Positions 1 through 8,167 of a DNA stretch of 34,074 nucleotides are shown in pieces. The translations under genes were made by a program, and so were the position numbers. Source of the stretch: a bacterium (GTDB lineage: Bacteria; Babelota; Babeliae; Babelales; Vermiphilaceae). How positions within the stretch are numbered: position 1 is the stretch's first letter; each line of letters starts with the position of its first letter. The stretch spans positions 105,622-139,695 of the forward strand of contig JAJYDS010000001.1 in assembly GCA_021777215.1 (NCBI GenBank). The letters run 5' to 3'. A model generated the notes under the pieces. The model was given only the letters and a program-made list of their open reading frames with translations, was not told the DNA's origin and did no database searches.

Positions 1-264
1 GATAAAGGCAAGCAGGGTACGGTTATTGATATCGAGCCCAAAAAAGGCACGGTGTTGGTTAAAGGTGTTGCTATTGCAACCCATCATGCCAAAGCGCGCA
101 AACAGGGTGATGTTGCGGGCATAAAAAAGCAGGAAAGCTTTATTGATGCTTCAAATGTAATGCCTGTATGTACGGCCTGTCAAAAGCCATGCAGGGTAGG
201 AAGTGCAGTGTTGGAATCTGGCAAAAAAGCGCGGACCTGCAAGCGCTGTAGTGAAATATTTTAA
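1..264 (+). CDS. rplX: 50S ribosomal protein L24 (5' partial)
   Basis: This is the C-terminal 87 residues of L24, an early-assembly protein of the large subunit. The reading frame is open from base 1, so the start lies outside the window. The KOW-type beginning (DKGKQGTVIDIEP) is followed by the L24 signature in which a basic loop leads into a glycine/valine-rich strand. Two Cys pairs, CTAC and CKRC near the end, form a probable zinc ribbon, so this is the zinc-binding version of L24. It is followed by rplE after 27 nt, the standard spc order, which supports the call independently of the sequence match. Confidence 0.93.
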   Translation, partial: DKGKQGTVIDIEPKKGTVLVKGVAIATHHAKARKQGDVAGIKKQESFIDASNVMPVCTACQKPCRVGSAVLESGKKARTCKRCSEIF

Positions 265-291
265 ATCTCCTGCTGGTTAAGATTAGGGTTC

Positions 292-840
292 ATGATGGAA
301 AAGACTCGATTACAAGAATTATACGAAAAAGAAATTCGTAGCAAGCTTCAAAGTGAGCTTGGTTTAAAAAATATTATGGAAGTGCCAAAGATTGACAAGA
401 TTGTGGTCAACGTTGGTGTGAAAGAAGCTGTTGCTGATAGCAAGTTTATTGCTGTCGTTATGCAGTTAGTTGCGCAGGTTACTGGCCAGATGCCAGTACG
501 AACGCTCGCGAGAAAATCTATTGCAGGTTTTAAGATTCGTGAAGGTATGCCGCTTGGAGTGAAAGTTACTCTGCGTAAAAGACGTATGTATGAATTTTTA
601 GACCGTCTTGTTACGTTGGCATTGCCTAAGGTGCGTGATTTTCAGGGAATATCGCCTAAGCTGGATAGAAGAGGCAGCTATAACTTGGGCATCAAAGAAT
701 GTTTGATTTTCCCCGAAGTTGACTATGAGACAAGTGAGAAGGCCTATGGTATGAACATTACTATTCATACAACGGCAAAAAATGATGAACATGGGCTTGC
801 GCTTTTGAAAAGTTTTGGATTACCGTTTCGTAAAAAATAA
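292..840 (+). CDS. rplE: 50S ribosomal protein L5
   Basis: L5 binds 5S rRNA and helps form the central protuberance of the large subunit. The 182-residue length is normal. Visible family features are the N-terminal helix ([16 protein letters not shown]), the [17 protein letters not shown] strand, the [20 protein letters not shown] stretch, and the C-terminal [20 protein letters not shown] segment. Two adjacent ATGs (292 and 295) are possible starts and I use the first; the upstream region has only a weak Shine-Dalgarno match. It lies between rplX and rpsN as in most bacteria. Confidence 0.96.
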   Translation: MMEKTRLQELYEKEIRSKLQSELGLKNIMEVPKIDKIVVNVGVKEAVADSKFIAVVMQLVAQVTGQMPVRTLARKSIAGFKIREGMPLGVKVTLRKRRMYEFLDRLVTLALPKVRDFQGISPKLDRRGSYNLGIKECLIFPEVDYETSEKAYGMNITIHTTAKNDEHGLALLKSFGLPFRKK

Positions 841-860
841 GCAATAAGTTTGAGGGAGCT

Positions 861-1046
861 ATGGCCAGAACGGCATTGATTGAAAAATCTAAAAGAGAAC
901 CTAAATTCGCAGTACGCGTGCACAATCGTTGTAAATTGTGTGGACGTGCACGAGGATATATGCGACTGTTTATGATGTGTAGAATGTGTTTTAGAAAAAA
1001 TGCCCTGGAAGGCCTGCTTCCTGGAGTTAAGAAGACAAGTTGGTAG
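861..1046 (+). CDS. rpsN: 30S ribosomal protein S14, type Z (zinc-binding)
   Basis: S14 sits in the head of the small subunit. At 61 residues this is the short, zinc-binding form. The two Cys pairs are C24/C27 and C40/C43, and the region between them ([12 protein letters not shown]) resembles the usual GRPRGYLRKFGL spacer. The protein ends in the typical PGVKKTSW. A good Shine-Dalgarno (GAGGGAG) precedes the ATG. The next gene starts 9 nt after the stop. Confidence 0.96.
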   Translation: MARTALIEKSKREPKFAVRVHNRCKLCGRARGYMRLFMMCRMCFRKNALEGLLPGVKKTSW

Positions 1047-1055
1047 GAGACATTC

Positions 1056-1451
1056 ATGTCGGTTGATTCAATCGGTGATTTTTTGACGGTAATCAGAAAT
1101 GGTATTTTGGCAACCAAGTCATCTGTGGAATTGCCTTATTCAGTTATGCGCTATTCCATTGCACAAATTCTAAAGGAACAAGGATTTGTTCGCGATGTCG
1201 TAGTTTCTGATCAAGAGGCTGGTAAACGGACTCTCAAAGTTGTTTTAAAATACGTTGGTGGTGAGTCTGTTATCCACGAAATAACAAGAATTAGCACGCC
1301 GGGAAGACGTCGCTATGAGGGCTTTCAAGGATTTAAGCCTGTTATTGGCGGCTTGGGACTTTCTATAATTTCAACAAGCCAAGGTGTCATTTCCCATAAG
1401 AAGGCCGAGCAGTTGGGCATCGGTGGTGAAGTAATCTGTACGGTCTGGTAG
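1056..1451 (+). CDS. rpsH: 30S ribosomal protein S8
   Basis: S8 is a primary 16S rRNA binding protein, and in many bacteria it also represses translation of the spc operon. The 131 residues match the family length. The N-terminus DSIGDFLTVIRNGILA corresponds to the usual DPIADMLTRIRNA. The C-terminus has the conserved rRNA-binding end, STSQGVISHKKAEQLGIGGE. A TAGGAGA ribosome binding site lies just before the ATG, overlapping the end of rpsN. Confidence 0.96.
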   Translation: MSVDSIGDFLTVIRNGILATKSSVELPYSVMRYSIAQILKEQGFVRDVVVSDQEAGKRTLKVVLKYVGGESVIHEITRISTPGRRRYEGFQGFKPVIGGLGLSIISTSQGVISHKKAEQLGIGGEVICTVW

Positions 1452-1465
1452 GAAAAGGTTAGCGT

Positions 1466-2026
1466 ATGTCTAAGATAGGAAGAAAACCGATTGCGCTGGG
1501 CAAAGTTCAGCTTGAAGTTAAGGGGCAAGAGGTTCATTTTAAGGGGCCTAAAAGTTCTGGTGTTTTTGTATTGTCAGATTTGCTGACAGCAACTGTGCGT
1601 GACGGTTCCGTGGTGCTGTTACCTAAAGATGCGGCATCAAAGGGTTCTTTGCATCGGGAGTTGAACCAGGTTTGGGGACTTGATCGTGCGCTGTTGGCAA
1701 ATAAGATACAAGGATCCAACGAAGGTTTTGAAAAAAAGGTTCAAATTGTAGGGCTTGGTTTTAAGGCTGCTCTTTCTGGGAGCAATATGACATTTTCATT
1801 AGGGTTCAGCCATAAAATCGATTTTGCTCTTCCTCAGGGCGTATCGGTTGATATCGATAAAACTGGGCAACAGTTGACGTTTAAGTCGACTGATAAAGAA
1901 CTTGTTGGACACGTGTGCAGCATGGTTCGGTCGTTACGTTTGCCTGAGCCGTACAAAGGAACAGGAATAAAGTTAGCTACCGAAGTTATTACACGTAAAG
2001 CAGGTAAAGCTAAGGCCTCTGCATAA
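1466..2026 (+). CDS. rplF: 50S ribosomal protein L6
   Basis: L6 lies near the factor-binding site of the large subunit. It has two related domains. The N-terminus MSKIGRKPIALGKVQLEVKG and the C-terminal signature with PEPYKGTGIK are diagnostic. At 186 residues it is slightly longer than usual because of a short basic tail (RKAGKAKASA). The start codon follows an AGGAAAAGG ribosome binding site. The gene is 14 nt after rpsH. Confidence 0.96.
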   Translation: MSKIGRKPIALGKVQLEVKGQEVHFKGPKSSGVFVLSDLLTATVRDGSVVLLPKDAASKGSLHRELNQVWGLDRALLANKIQGSNEGFEKKVQIVGLGFKAALSGSNMTFSLGFSHKIDFALPQGVSVDIDKTGQQLTFKSTDKELVGHVCSMVRSLRLPEPYKGTGIKLATEVITRKAGKAKASA

Positions 2027-2061
2027 GGTAGCTTTAGAATACCAATAATAAGGGATATACC

Positions 2062-2418
2062 GTGAGTCTTAAGAAAAGAGAAAAAAAGAGAACGCAGCGA
2101 AGACTTTTTCGGGTGCGAAAAAAAATCAAACTTACGAGCGATTTGCCTCGTGTATCAGTATTTCGCAGCTTGAAGTACACCTATGCGCAAGTAATTGACG
2201 ATGTTGCTGGTAAAACCCTGGCAAGTTGTTCTTCATTACAACTGAAAAAAATAGCCGGCGACAAGAAAACTGTTGCCCATGAAATAGGTAAGCTGCTGGC
2301 AGAAAAGATTAAAGCCTTAGGCATCCAGGCTGTCGTTTTTGATCGTGGTAGCTATCGTTACCACGGCAGAGTGAAGGCCATTGCGGAAGGATTACGTGTG
2401 GGCGATATTCAGGTCTAA
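2062..2418 (+). CDS. rplR: 50S ribosomal protein L18
   Basis: L18 binds 5S rRNA together with L5. The 118-residue protein has the highly basic N-terminus typical of the family, the LPRVSVFRSLKYTYAQVIDD segment, and the C-terminal FDRGSYRYHGRVKAIAEGLR motif. The start is a GTG at 2062 preceded by AAGGGATA. A gap of 76 nt to rpsE follows, larger than most in this operon, and I see no gene in it. Confidence 0.95.
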   Translation: MSLKKREKKRTQRRLFRVRKKIKLTSDLPRVSVFRSLKYTYAQVIDDVAGKTLASCSSLQLKKIAGDKKTVAHEIGKLLAEKIKALGIQAVVFDRGSYRYHGRVKAIAEGLRVGDIQV

Positions 2419-2494
2419 GAGCACGTATGATCAGGTTTTTGATATACAAGTTTAGATAAAGAACTAACAGTTTGATTCTGGTGAGGTTTTTATA

Positions 2495-2989
2495 ATGGCA
2501 GAAAAAGATACTAACTTTATAGACACGGTAGTGAATGTCAGCCGGGTCACTAAGGTAACTAAGGGTGGAAAGCGATTTTCATTTTCCGCGCTTGTTGTCA
2601 CTGGTGATCAGCAAGGAAAAATTGGCATTGCATTGGGAAAAAGCCGTGAGGTTTCTCTTGCTATAGCCAAGGCTACCAATAGAGCACGTAAGAATATGAT
2701 AGAAGTTCCTTTGCGCGGTACAACAATTCCGTATGATGTTGCGGGCCATCATGGCTCAAGCACTGTTGTTATTCGTGCGGCCTATAAGGGTACCGGTGTA
2801 ATTGCTGGAGGAGCTGTCCGTGCTGTTATGGAAGCGATCGGTGTTAAGGATGTCTTGGCAAAATCGTTGGGATCAGGCAATAGAAAAAATGTCGTAAAAG
2901 CAACACTTAATGCATTGGCAAAGCTACGCACCGCTGCTCGTTTAGCTCAATTGCGAGACATGTCTGTGGCTGATATGGTAAGGAACTAA
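2495..2989 (+). CDS. rpsE: 30S ribosomal protein S5
   Basis: S5 contributes to decoding accuracy and mRNA unwinding at the entry channel. The 164 residues include the double-stranded RNA-binding-like N-domain ([20 protein letters not shown]) and the C-terminal domain with [19 protein letters not shown] and [22 protein letters not shown] ribosome binding site precedes the ATG. The stop is followed after 3 nt by rplO, so rpmD (L30), which usually sits here, is absent. Confidence 0.96.
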   Translation: MAEKDTNFIDTVVNVSRVTKVTKGGKRFSFSALVVTGDQQGKIGIALGKSREVSLAIAKATNRARKNMIEVPLRGTTIPYDVAGHHGSSTVVIRAAYKGTGVIAGGAVRAVMEAIGVKDVLAKSLGSGNRKNVVKATLNALAKLRTAARLAQLRDMSVADMVRN

Positions 2990-2992
2990 GTC

Positions 2993-3454
2993 ATGTTGTA
3001 TCGTTTGGAAAAACTTTCTCCTTTGGTAAAAAAACGTAAACGCATTGGTCGTGGCGGTAGCAGAGGCGGTACTTCTGGCAAAGGCCATAAGGGACAAAAA
3101 GCTCGTTCTGGTGGCTATGTTTCTCCTATATTTGAAGGTGGACAAATGCCTTTAACCCGTCGTTTGCCAAAACGTGGGTTTAAAAATTACACAAGAAAAG
3201 AGTATGTGTGTGTAAATATTCAGCAGATTGAAGATTTGTTTTCCCAAGGTGAGCTTGTTACTAAGCAGGCTTTGGTAGAAAAAGGTCTTATTAAGGCTGA
3301 AAAAAGCAAAAAAGGGATGTCCTTTTTATTAAAGGTGCTTGGTGATGGCGCTCTCTCCAAAAAAGTAACGGTTCAGGCGCATGCCTTTAGTAAAACAGCA
3401 TTAAAAGCAATTCAAGATTGTGGTGGGCAAGCGAGTATAATCGAGGAGATCTAG
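2993..3454 (+). CDS. rplO: 50S ribosomal protein L15
   Basis: L15 is a late-assembly protein of the large subunit. The N-terminal half carries the family's glycine/lysine-rich extension (RIGRGGSRGGTSGKGHKGQK) and the FEGGQMPLTRRLPKRGFKN motif. The C-terminal domain, with AHAFSKTALKAIQDCGG, is also typical. At 153 residues it has normal length. Its AAGGA ribosome binding site lies inside the last codons of rpsE, which indicates coupled translation. Confidence 0.95.
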   Translation: MLYRLEKLSPLVKKRKRIGRGGSRGGTSGKGHKGQKARSGGYVSPIFEGGQMPLTRRLPKRGFKNYTRKEYVCVNIQQIEDLFSQGELVTKQALVEKGLIKAEKSKKGMSFLLKVLGDGALSKKVTVQAHAFSKTALKAIQDCGGQASIIEEI

Positions 3455-3456
3455 TA

Positions 3457-4779
3457 GTGGTTCTTCTAAAAAACTTTATCAATATCTTTTTTGTACCAGA
3501 ACTTCGGAAAAAAGTTCTGGTGACACTCGGTATTTTGATTGTTTATAGAATTGGCTACCATATCCCTGTCATTGGCGTTGACATTGATAAGTTGAAGCAT
3601 TTCATGGATCAAGCATCCGGGGCGAGTGGTATTTTGGGCTATATTGATTTAATGTCTGGTGGTGCCATGCGGCAAGCGACGCTGTTTGCCTTGGGTATTA
3701 TGCCATACATTACTTCTTCGATTATCATGCAAATGTTGACTATGACCATGCCAACATTGGAGCAGTTGATTAAAGAAGGTGAATATGGGCGTAAGATAAT
3801 CAATCAATATACGCGTTATTTGACCTTTGGCGTTAGCTTAATGCAGAGCTTCGGTTTTGCCATGTGGGTTGAAAGTATGGGGTTGGCGATTACTCCCGGA
3901 TGGGCGTTTCGTCTGCTTTTTATGCTTTCCTTGACCGTTGGTTCTATGTTAGTTATGTGGCTTGGTGAACAGATTTCGTTTTTTGGTATTGGCAATGGAT
4001 CTTCAATGATCATTTTTGCTGGTATCGTAGCACGTTTTCCGCAAGACTTTTTGAAAATATGGAGTCTGGACTTTCTCAGTTGGGAAATGGCCATTTTTGT
4101 GACATTGCTCTTTGTATTTTTTGCAGCCTTTATTGTTTTTTTGGAAAAAGGTGAACGCAAAATACCAGTGCAATACTCGCGACGCATTGTGGGCCATCGT
4201 GTTTATGGCGGACAAAGCACCTACATCCCGTTCAAAATCAATACGGCTGGGGTTATGCCAGTCATTTTCTCTAGTGCGATATTGAACATTCCTATGGGTA
4301 TTGCTGCACTGTTATCATCTCGATTTGAATTTTTTAAGAATATGACCGAGTGGTTTTCAATGACGGGTGTTCTTTTTAACGTTGTTGATTTCTTGCTCAT
4401 TATTTTGTTTACGTTTGCTTATACCGCTATGATTATGGACCCAGAAGAACTTGCTGAAAATATTAAAAAGAGCGGAGGCTTTATTCCTGGTATTCGTCCG
4501 GGAAGAAAGACTGCCGAGTTCTTTAACTATATACTCACGCGTATTGGTCTTATCGGTGCGTTGTACCTAGGTCTGCTTGCTGTTCTGCCAAATATTTTAT
4601 GGGGCGTGGTAAATCTGCCCTTTTATGTGAGCTTTTTGGGTGGAGGTAGCGGTACTTCGTTATTGATTGTAGTGAGTGTTGCCCTTGAAACTGCCGCACA
4701 AATAGAATCCTACTTGATAGAGCATCGCTATGAAGGCTTTTTAACCTCAGGCAGACTTAAGATGAGAGGCGCACGGTGA
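3457..4779 (+). CDS. secY: Sec translocon channel subunit SecY
   Basis: SecY forms the membrane pore through which unfolded proteins are exported or inserted. The 440-residue protein has about ten hydrophobic segments. Family motifs include the PYITSSIIMQMLTM stretch in the second helix, GNGSSMIIFAGIVA, the cytoplasmic loop with QYSRRIVG, NTAGVMPVIFSS, and PGIRPGRKTAEFF. I choose GTG 3457 as start because GAGGAG lies 8 nt upstream and the protein then begins like other SecYs; a TTG at 3418 would add 13 residues encoded inside rplO. Many exported proteins in this window will depend on this channel. Confidence 0.95.
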   Translation: MVLLKNFINIFFVPELRKKVLVTLGILIVYRIGYHIPVIGVDIDKLKHFMDQASGASGILGYIDLMSGGAMRQATLFALGIMPYITSSIIMQMLTMTMPTLEQLIKEGEYGRKIINQYTRYLTFGVSLMQSFGFAMWVESMGLAITPGWAFRLLFMLSLTVGSMLVMWLGEQISFFGIGNGSSMIIFAGIVARFPQDFLKIWSLDFLSWEMAIFVTLLFVFFAAFIVFLEKGERKIPVQYSRRIVGHRVYGGQSTYIPFKINTAGVMPVIFSSAILNIPMGIAALLSSRFEFFKNMTEWFSMTGVLFNVVDFLLIILFTFAYTAMIMDPEELAENIKKSGGFIPGIRPGRKTAEFFNYILTRIGLIGALYLGLLAVLPNILWGVVNLPFYVSFLGGGSGTSLLIVVSVALETAAQIESYLIEHRYEGFLTSGRLKMRGAR

Positions 4780-5489
4780 CGAAACGAGAGGCAAGCATCT
4801 CAGCACAGCGAGAGCTGTTCATTTTTATTGGTCCCCCGGGTTCAGGTAAAGGGACGCTTGCAGATGCATGTGTTAAAAATCTTAACTGGAAGCAGTTGTC
4901 GACGGGAAACTTATGTCGACAACATATTGCAGAGCAGACAGAGATAGGAAAACACATAGATTTTGCCATAAAATCTGGTAAACTTGTTTCAGATAGCCTT
5001 GTTGTTGCTATGGTACATGACTGGTTTTCACGGTATTTGGCCATACATAATACGGTTATTTTAGATGGTTTTCCCAGGACCGTGCCGCAAGCACAAGAAC
5101 TTTCATCATTGCTAGAGAAGAACTTTAGTAATGCTCGCCTTAAAATAATGCAACTAGAGATTTCTGACGAGGGGGTTATTCAGCGCTTGTGTTCTCGTTA
5201 TCTCTGTGAAAATAAAGAGTGCCAGGCTGTCTATTCTACCGCATCTGGCTCAATGCTTGCCCCAAAGGTAGGCATGATCTGTGACATATGTCAAACGCGC
5301 CTTGTTCGTCGAAAAGATGACGAAGAGGCAACGGTGCGGGAACGGTTGTCAGGGTACTATAAGCATGAAAAGGCTTTGTTAGATTTTTATCGAGAGCGTG
5401 GAGAAGCGATACAAAGTCTTTCGGTTGAAAAACCGCTTGAGGATGTTTTTAAGGATTTCAAGCGGTTGGCAGGGTTTGAAAAGCGATGA
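4776..5489 (+). CDS. adk: adenylate kinase
   Basis: Adenylate kinase converts ATP + AMP to two ADP in the cytoplasm. The P-loop GPPGSGKGT is at residues 19-27, the AMP-binding LDGFPRT motif is near residue 100, and the LID domain follows. The LID contains four cysteines (C144, C149, C169, C172), consistent with a zinc-bound lid. The gene starts at a GTG that overlaps the secY stop (GTGA), with GAGAGG as ribosome binding site. At 237 residues it is a long-form enzyme with an N-terminal extension of about 12 residues. The position after secY is standard. Confidence 0.95.
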   Translation: MTKREASISAQRELFIFIGPPGSGKGTLADACVKNLNWKQLSTGNLCRQHIAEQTEIGKHIDFAIKSGKLVSDSLVVAMVHDWFSRYLAIHNTVILDGFPRTVPQAQELSSLLEKNFSNARLKIMQLEISDEGVIQRLCSRYLCENKECQAVYSTASGSMLAPKVGMICDICQTRLVRRKDDEEATVRERLSGYYKHEKALLDFYRERGEAIQSLSVEKPLEDVFKDFKRLAGFEKR

Positions 5490-6259
5490 TTACGATAAAA
5501 AATAAGGCAACAATCCGCAAAATGGCACAGGCGGGTAGTTTGTTGGATAAGTTGTTTAAAGAATTGACATTACGGGTACAGCCGGGTGTGACGACCGCTG
5601 AGTTGGATGCATTTATAGCTCAAAGGCTTGCTGAAGGAAAAATGCTTTCGCGGACTAAGGGTTATAAGGGCTATCAGCATGTGAGCTGTATTTCCATCAA
5701 TGACGAAGTCGTACATGGTATTCCACGAGCGGATAGGTTTTTGCGTGATGGCGACTTGGTTTCCATTGATGTGTGTGCCTCTCTCAATGGTTACTGTGCG
5801 GATATGGCGCGGACGTTCTGTGTGGGAAATGTTATTTCATTAGCACGCCAACTGAATGATGCAGCGCAGCAGGTTTTGGATAAGGGTATTGAGCAGGCGC
5901 GTGAAGGAAATCATTTGTCGGATATTTCTGCAGCGATTCAGCAGGAAGCTGAGAAGCATGGATTTGCCGTAGTGCGTGATTTTGCGGGTCATGGTATTGG
6001 AAAAAATATGCATGAAGACCCTGAAGTTTTGAATTATGGTGTGCCGGGTAAAGGGCCGATTCTTCGGGCGGGTATGACTCTTGCGATTGAGCCCATGATT
6101 ACAACTGGCAGTTATGAGGTTGTTATTGAAAGAGATGGCTGGACGGCGAGCACGGCCGACGGATCGTTGGCGGTGCATGTAGAAGATACGGTGGCGATAA
6201 CGGACGGGCAACCGCTGATATTGACAAGAGGTATGGGCATTGTTAGGGAGGATGCATAG
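5486..6259 (+). CDS. map: type I methionine aminopeptidase
   Basis: This enzyme removes the initiator methionine from new proteins. The 257-residue length is typical of the short bacterial type I form. All expected metal ligands are visible: D95, D106, H169, E202 and E233, plus the substrate-side H77 in DEVVHGIP. The ATG overlaps the adk stop codon (ATGA), so the two genes are translationally coupled. The secY-adk-map order is conserved in many bacteria. Confidence 0.96.
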   Translation: MITIKNKATIRKMAQAGSLLDKLFKELTLRVQPGVTTAELDAFIAQRLAEGKMLSRTKGYKGYQHVSCISINDEVVHGIPRADRFLRDGDLVSIDVCASLNGYCADMARTFCVGNVISLARQLNDAAQQVLDKGIEQAREGNHLSDISAAIQQEAEKHGFAVVRDFAGHGIGKNMHEDPEVLNYGVPGKGPILRAGMTLAIEPMITTGSYEVVIERDGWTASTADGSLAVHVEDTVAITDGQPLILTRGMGIVREDA

Positions 6260-6261
6260 GC

Positions 6262-6486
6262 GTGAAGCAAAAAGAAGAAATCATCAAGGTTGATGGTATA
6301 GTAAAAGAGACGTTGCCTAATGCAATGTTCCGCGTTGAAATCGAAGGTGGTCATGTTGTGTTAGCGCATGTTTCTGGTAAAATGCGTATGCATTATATTA
6401 GGATTTTGCCCGGTGATAAAGTTGCATTAGAGTTATCTCCGTATGATTTGACCCGTGGACGCATTGTGTTGCGATATAAAAATTAG
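6262..6486 (+). CDS. infA: translation initiation factor IF-1
   Basis: IF-1 is an OB-fold protein that occupies the ribosomal A site during initiation. The 74 residues contain family hallmarks: [34 protein letters not shown] and [11 protein letters not shown] at the end. It starts with GTG, 2 nt after map, and has a strong AGGGAGGA ribosome binding site located in the last codons of map. The GTG at 6262 is the only start that gives the standard IF-1 length. Confidence 0.96.
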   Translation: MKQKEEIIKVDGIVKETLPNAMFRVEIEGGHVVLAHVSGKMRMHYIRILPGDKVALELSPYDLTRGRIVLRYKN

Positions 6487-6580
6487 ATTTTTGTAGCGGT
6501 CAGAGGTCTGATCGCGCGAGTGTGTGAGATTTGTTTTTGATAGTATTGATTTTTTGGTGATATGCTAAGAGGTTTTGCTC

Positions 6581-6697
6581 ATGAAAGTGCGAACATCAGT
6601 TAAAGCAATTTGTAAAGATTGCCGTATTATTAAGCGCAAGGGCGTTGTCCGTGTGATTTGTAAAAAAAATGTACGACACAAGCAGCGTCAAGGTTAG
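6581..6697 (+). CDS. rpmJ: 50S ribosomal protein L36
   Basis: L36 is the smallest large-subunit protein and has a zinc knuckle. The 38-codon reading frame begins [14 protein letters not shown] and ends in HKQRQG. The zinc ligands are the CKDC pair, one further Cys (VICKKN) and the His in VRHKQ, so it is the zinc-binding form. It fits exactly between infA and rpsM, its normal place. The call rests on both sequence and position. Confidence 0.95.
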   Translation: MKVRTSVKAICKDCRIIKRKGVVRVICKKNVRHKQRQG

Positions 6698-6726
6698 TCA
6701 AGGATATATCGAAGGTAAGGAATTGA

Positions 6727-7116
6727 ATGGCACGTATTGAAGGTGTTAATTTGCCAGCGACCAAACGGATAGAGTATGCATTGCCTTATTTGTTTGGCAT
6801 AGGCCTTAAGCGCTCGCAAGATATTTTAAATAAAGTTAAGATCGATTTTAATAAGCGCGTCAAAGATTTAACTGATGCTGAAATTGCAGCTATTCAGAAA
6901 GAGGTTTCAAGCGGATATGTCACTGAAGGTGAGTTGCGCAAAGAAATTACCTTGAATATACGTCGCTTGCAAGAAATCGGTTCTTATCGTGGATTGCGTC
7001 ATAAAAAAGGTTTGCCGGTGCGTGGGCAACGTACAAAGACCAATGCTCGTACGAGAAAAGGTCCTCGTAAAGCTGGTTCAGCTATTGCATTGAAACGCAA
7101 AGTAACGAAAAAATAA
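6727..7116 (+). CDS. rpsM: 30S ribosomal protein S13
   Basis: S13 lies in the head of the small subunit and contacts the P-site tRNA and subunit bridges. At 129 residues it has normal length. The N-terminus [19 protein letters not shown], the [20 protein letters not shown] segment and the basic tail [20 protein letters not shown] are all conserved. A TAAGGA ribosome binding site precedes the ATG. Confidence 0.96.
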   Translation: MARIEGVNLPATKRIEYALPYLFGIGLKRSQDILNKVKIDFNKRVKDLTDAEIAAIQKEVSSGYVTEGELRKEITLNIRRLQEIGSYRGLRHKKGLPVRGQRTKTNARTRKGPRKAGSAIALKRKVTKK

Positions 7117-7153
7117 ATACAGTAACGGCAGTTAACGCTGATTGAAGGATAGG

Positions 7154-7534
7154 ATGGCATACAAAAAGAAAGCAAAAAAGGTAAAAAAGGTAGATTCTGT
7201 TATAGCTCACGTGCGCGCTACCTTTAATAATACCTATGTAACGATAACAACGATGGACGGTAATGTTCTTGTTAGCAACAGTGCAGGACGCGCAGGATTT
7301 ACAGGTACTCGTAAGGGTACGCCTTTTGCTGCTTCTCAGGTTGCTTCAACGCTTGCTAAAGAGATGGAACTGCTTGGTGTTAAAACAGTTGAAGTGAATT
7401 TGTGTGGTCCTGGTTCTGGCCGAGATTCAGTGGTCCGTACCTTCCAGTCGTCAGGGTTGCATGTATCAGTACTCCGTGATGTAACTCCGTTGCCTCATAA
7501 TGGTTGTCGTCCTCCTAAAAAACGCAGGGTATAA
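7154..7534 (+). CDS. rpsK: 30S ribosomal protein S11
   Basis: S11 is part of the platform of the small subunit and the mRNA exit channel. The 126-residue protein has the family core: HVRATFNNTYVTITTMDGN, the AGRAGFTGTRKGTPFAA loop, and the C-terminal DVTPLPHNGCRPPKKRRV. I use ATG 7154, preceded by GAAGGATAGG. A TTG at 7142 would add four residues upstream of the ribosome binding site and is less likely. The stop lies 3 nt before rpsD. Confidence 0.95.
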   Translation: MAYKKKAKKVKKVDSVIAHVRATFNNTYVTITTMDGNVLVSNSAGRAGFTGTRKGTPFAASQVASTLAKEMELLGVKTVEVNLCGPGSGRDSVVRTFQSSGLHVSVLRDVTPLPHNGCRPPKKRRV

Positions 7535-7537
7535 AAC

Positions 7538-8116
7538 ATGGTTGTTGTTGCTGTTAAGAAGGAAAAAAAAGTTACTCGAGAGAAAGATTCTGGTGAGCAA
7601 ACTTCCAAACGCCCAGGAAGAAAAGTTTCTGAGTATGGTAAGCAGCTCCAGGAGAAGCAAAAAGTTAGAGACATGTACGGCATGCGCGAACGTCAGTTCA
7701 GAAAATTTTTCAGAGCTGCCATCCAGCGTAGAGAAGGTACTCCGGGCGAAAACTTGTTGAGTATGTTAGAGCGTCGTGTTGACAACGCTGTCTATCGTTT
7801 GAAATTTGCCACTTCGCGAGCACAAGCCCGTCAGATTATTGTACACGGTCATATACTCGTTAACGGCAGTAAAGTATATTCGCCATCCTACATGGTTTCG
7901 GTTGGCGATGTTATTTCATTGGCAGCAAATGTCGCTCAAAAAGCAGTATTTTTGGAGCAAGTTGTTGATAAAAGAATGAAGATGGGGATTAAAGTTCCCG
8001 ATTGGTTAGAGCTTGATAAGAAAGATCGCAAAGGACATGTTCTACGCTATCCAGTCCGATCTGATATTCAGGTCCCAATCGAAGAGCACTTGATTGTGGA
8101 GCTCTATTCCAAGTAA
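7538..8116 (+). CDS. rpsD: 30S ribosomal protein S4
   Basis: S4 starts small-subunit assembly by binding 16S rRNA. The 192 residues include the KVRDMYGMRERQFRKFF region, the S4 RNA-binding domain (LERRVDNAVYRLKFATSRAQ, followed by the HGHILVNG loop) and the C-terminal strand IPIEEHL-type end (VPIEEHLIVELYSK). The first 40 residues are basic and diverged and carry no cysteines, so this is the zinc-free form with a shortened N-terminus, unlike S14, L36 and L24 in the same operon. Confidence 0.95.
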   Translation: MVVVAVKKEKKVTREKDSGEQTSKRPGRKVSEYGKQLQEKQKVRDMYGMRERQFRKFFRAAIQRREGTPGENLLSMLERRVDNAVYRLKFATSRAQARQIIVHGHILVNGSKVYSPSYMVSVGDVISLAANVAQKAVFLEQVVDKRMKMGIKVPDWLELDKKDRKGHVLRYPVRSDIQVPIEEHLIVELYSK

Positions 8117-8167
8117 TCGTGTTCTGTATGAGTACTGTTTATACGTAGGTTAAGGCCGGGAGATTGC

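Noticed and set aside
3418-3456. Longer SecY starting at TTG 3418
   Set aside because: The extension lies wholly within rplO, has no ribosome binding site, and the GTG at 3457 has GAGGAG at the right distance and gives a normal N-terminus.
3816-4187. Open frames on the opposite strand inside secY, sbcC and the toxin gene
   Set aside because: They mirror the coding frame of well-supported genes, have basic or biased composition and lack ribosome binding sites.
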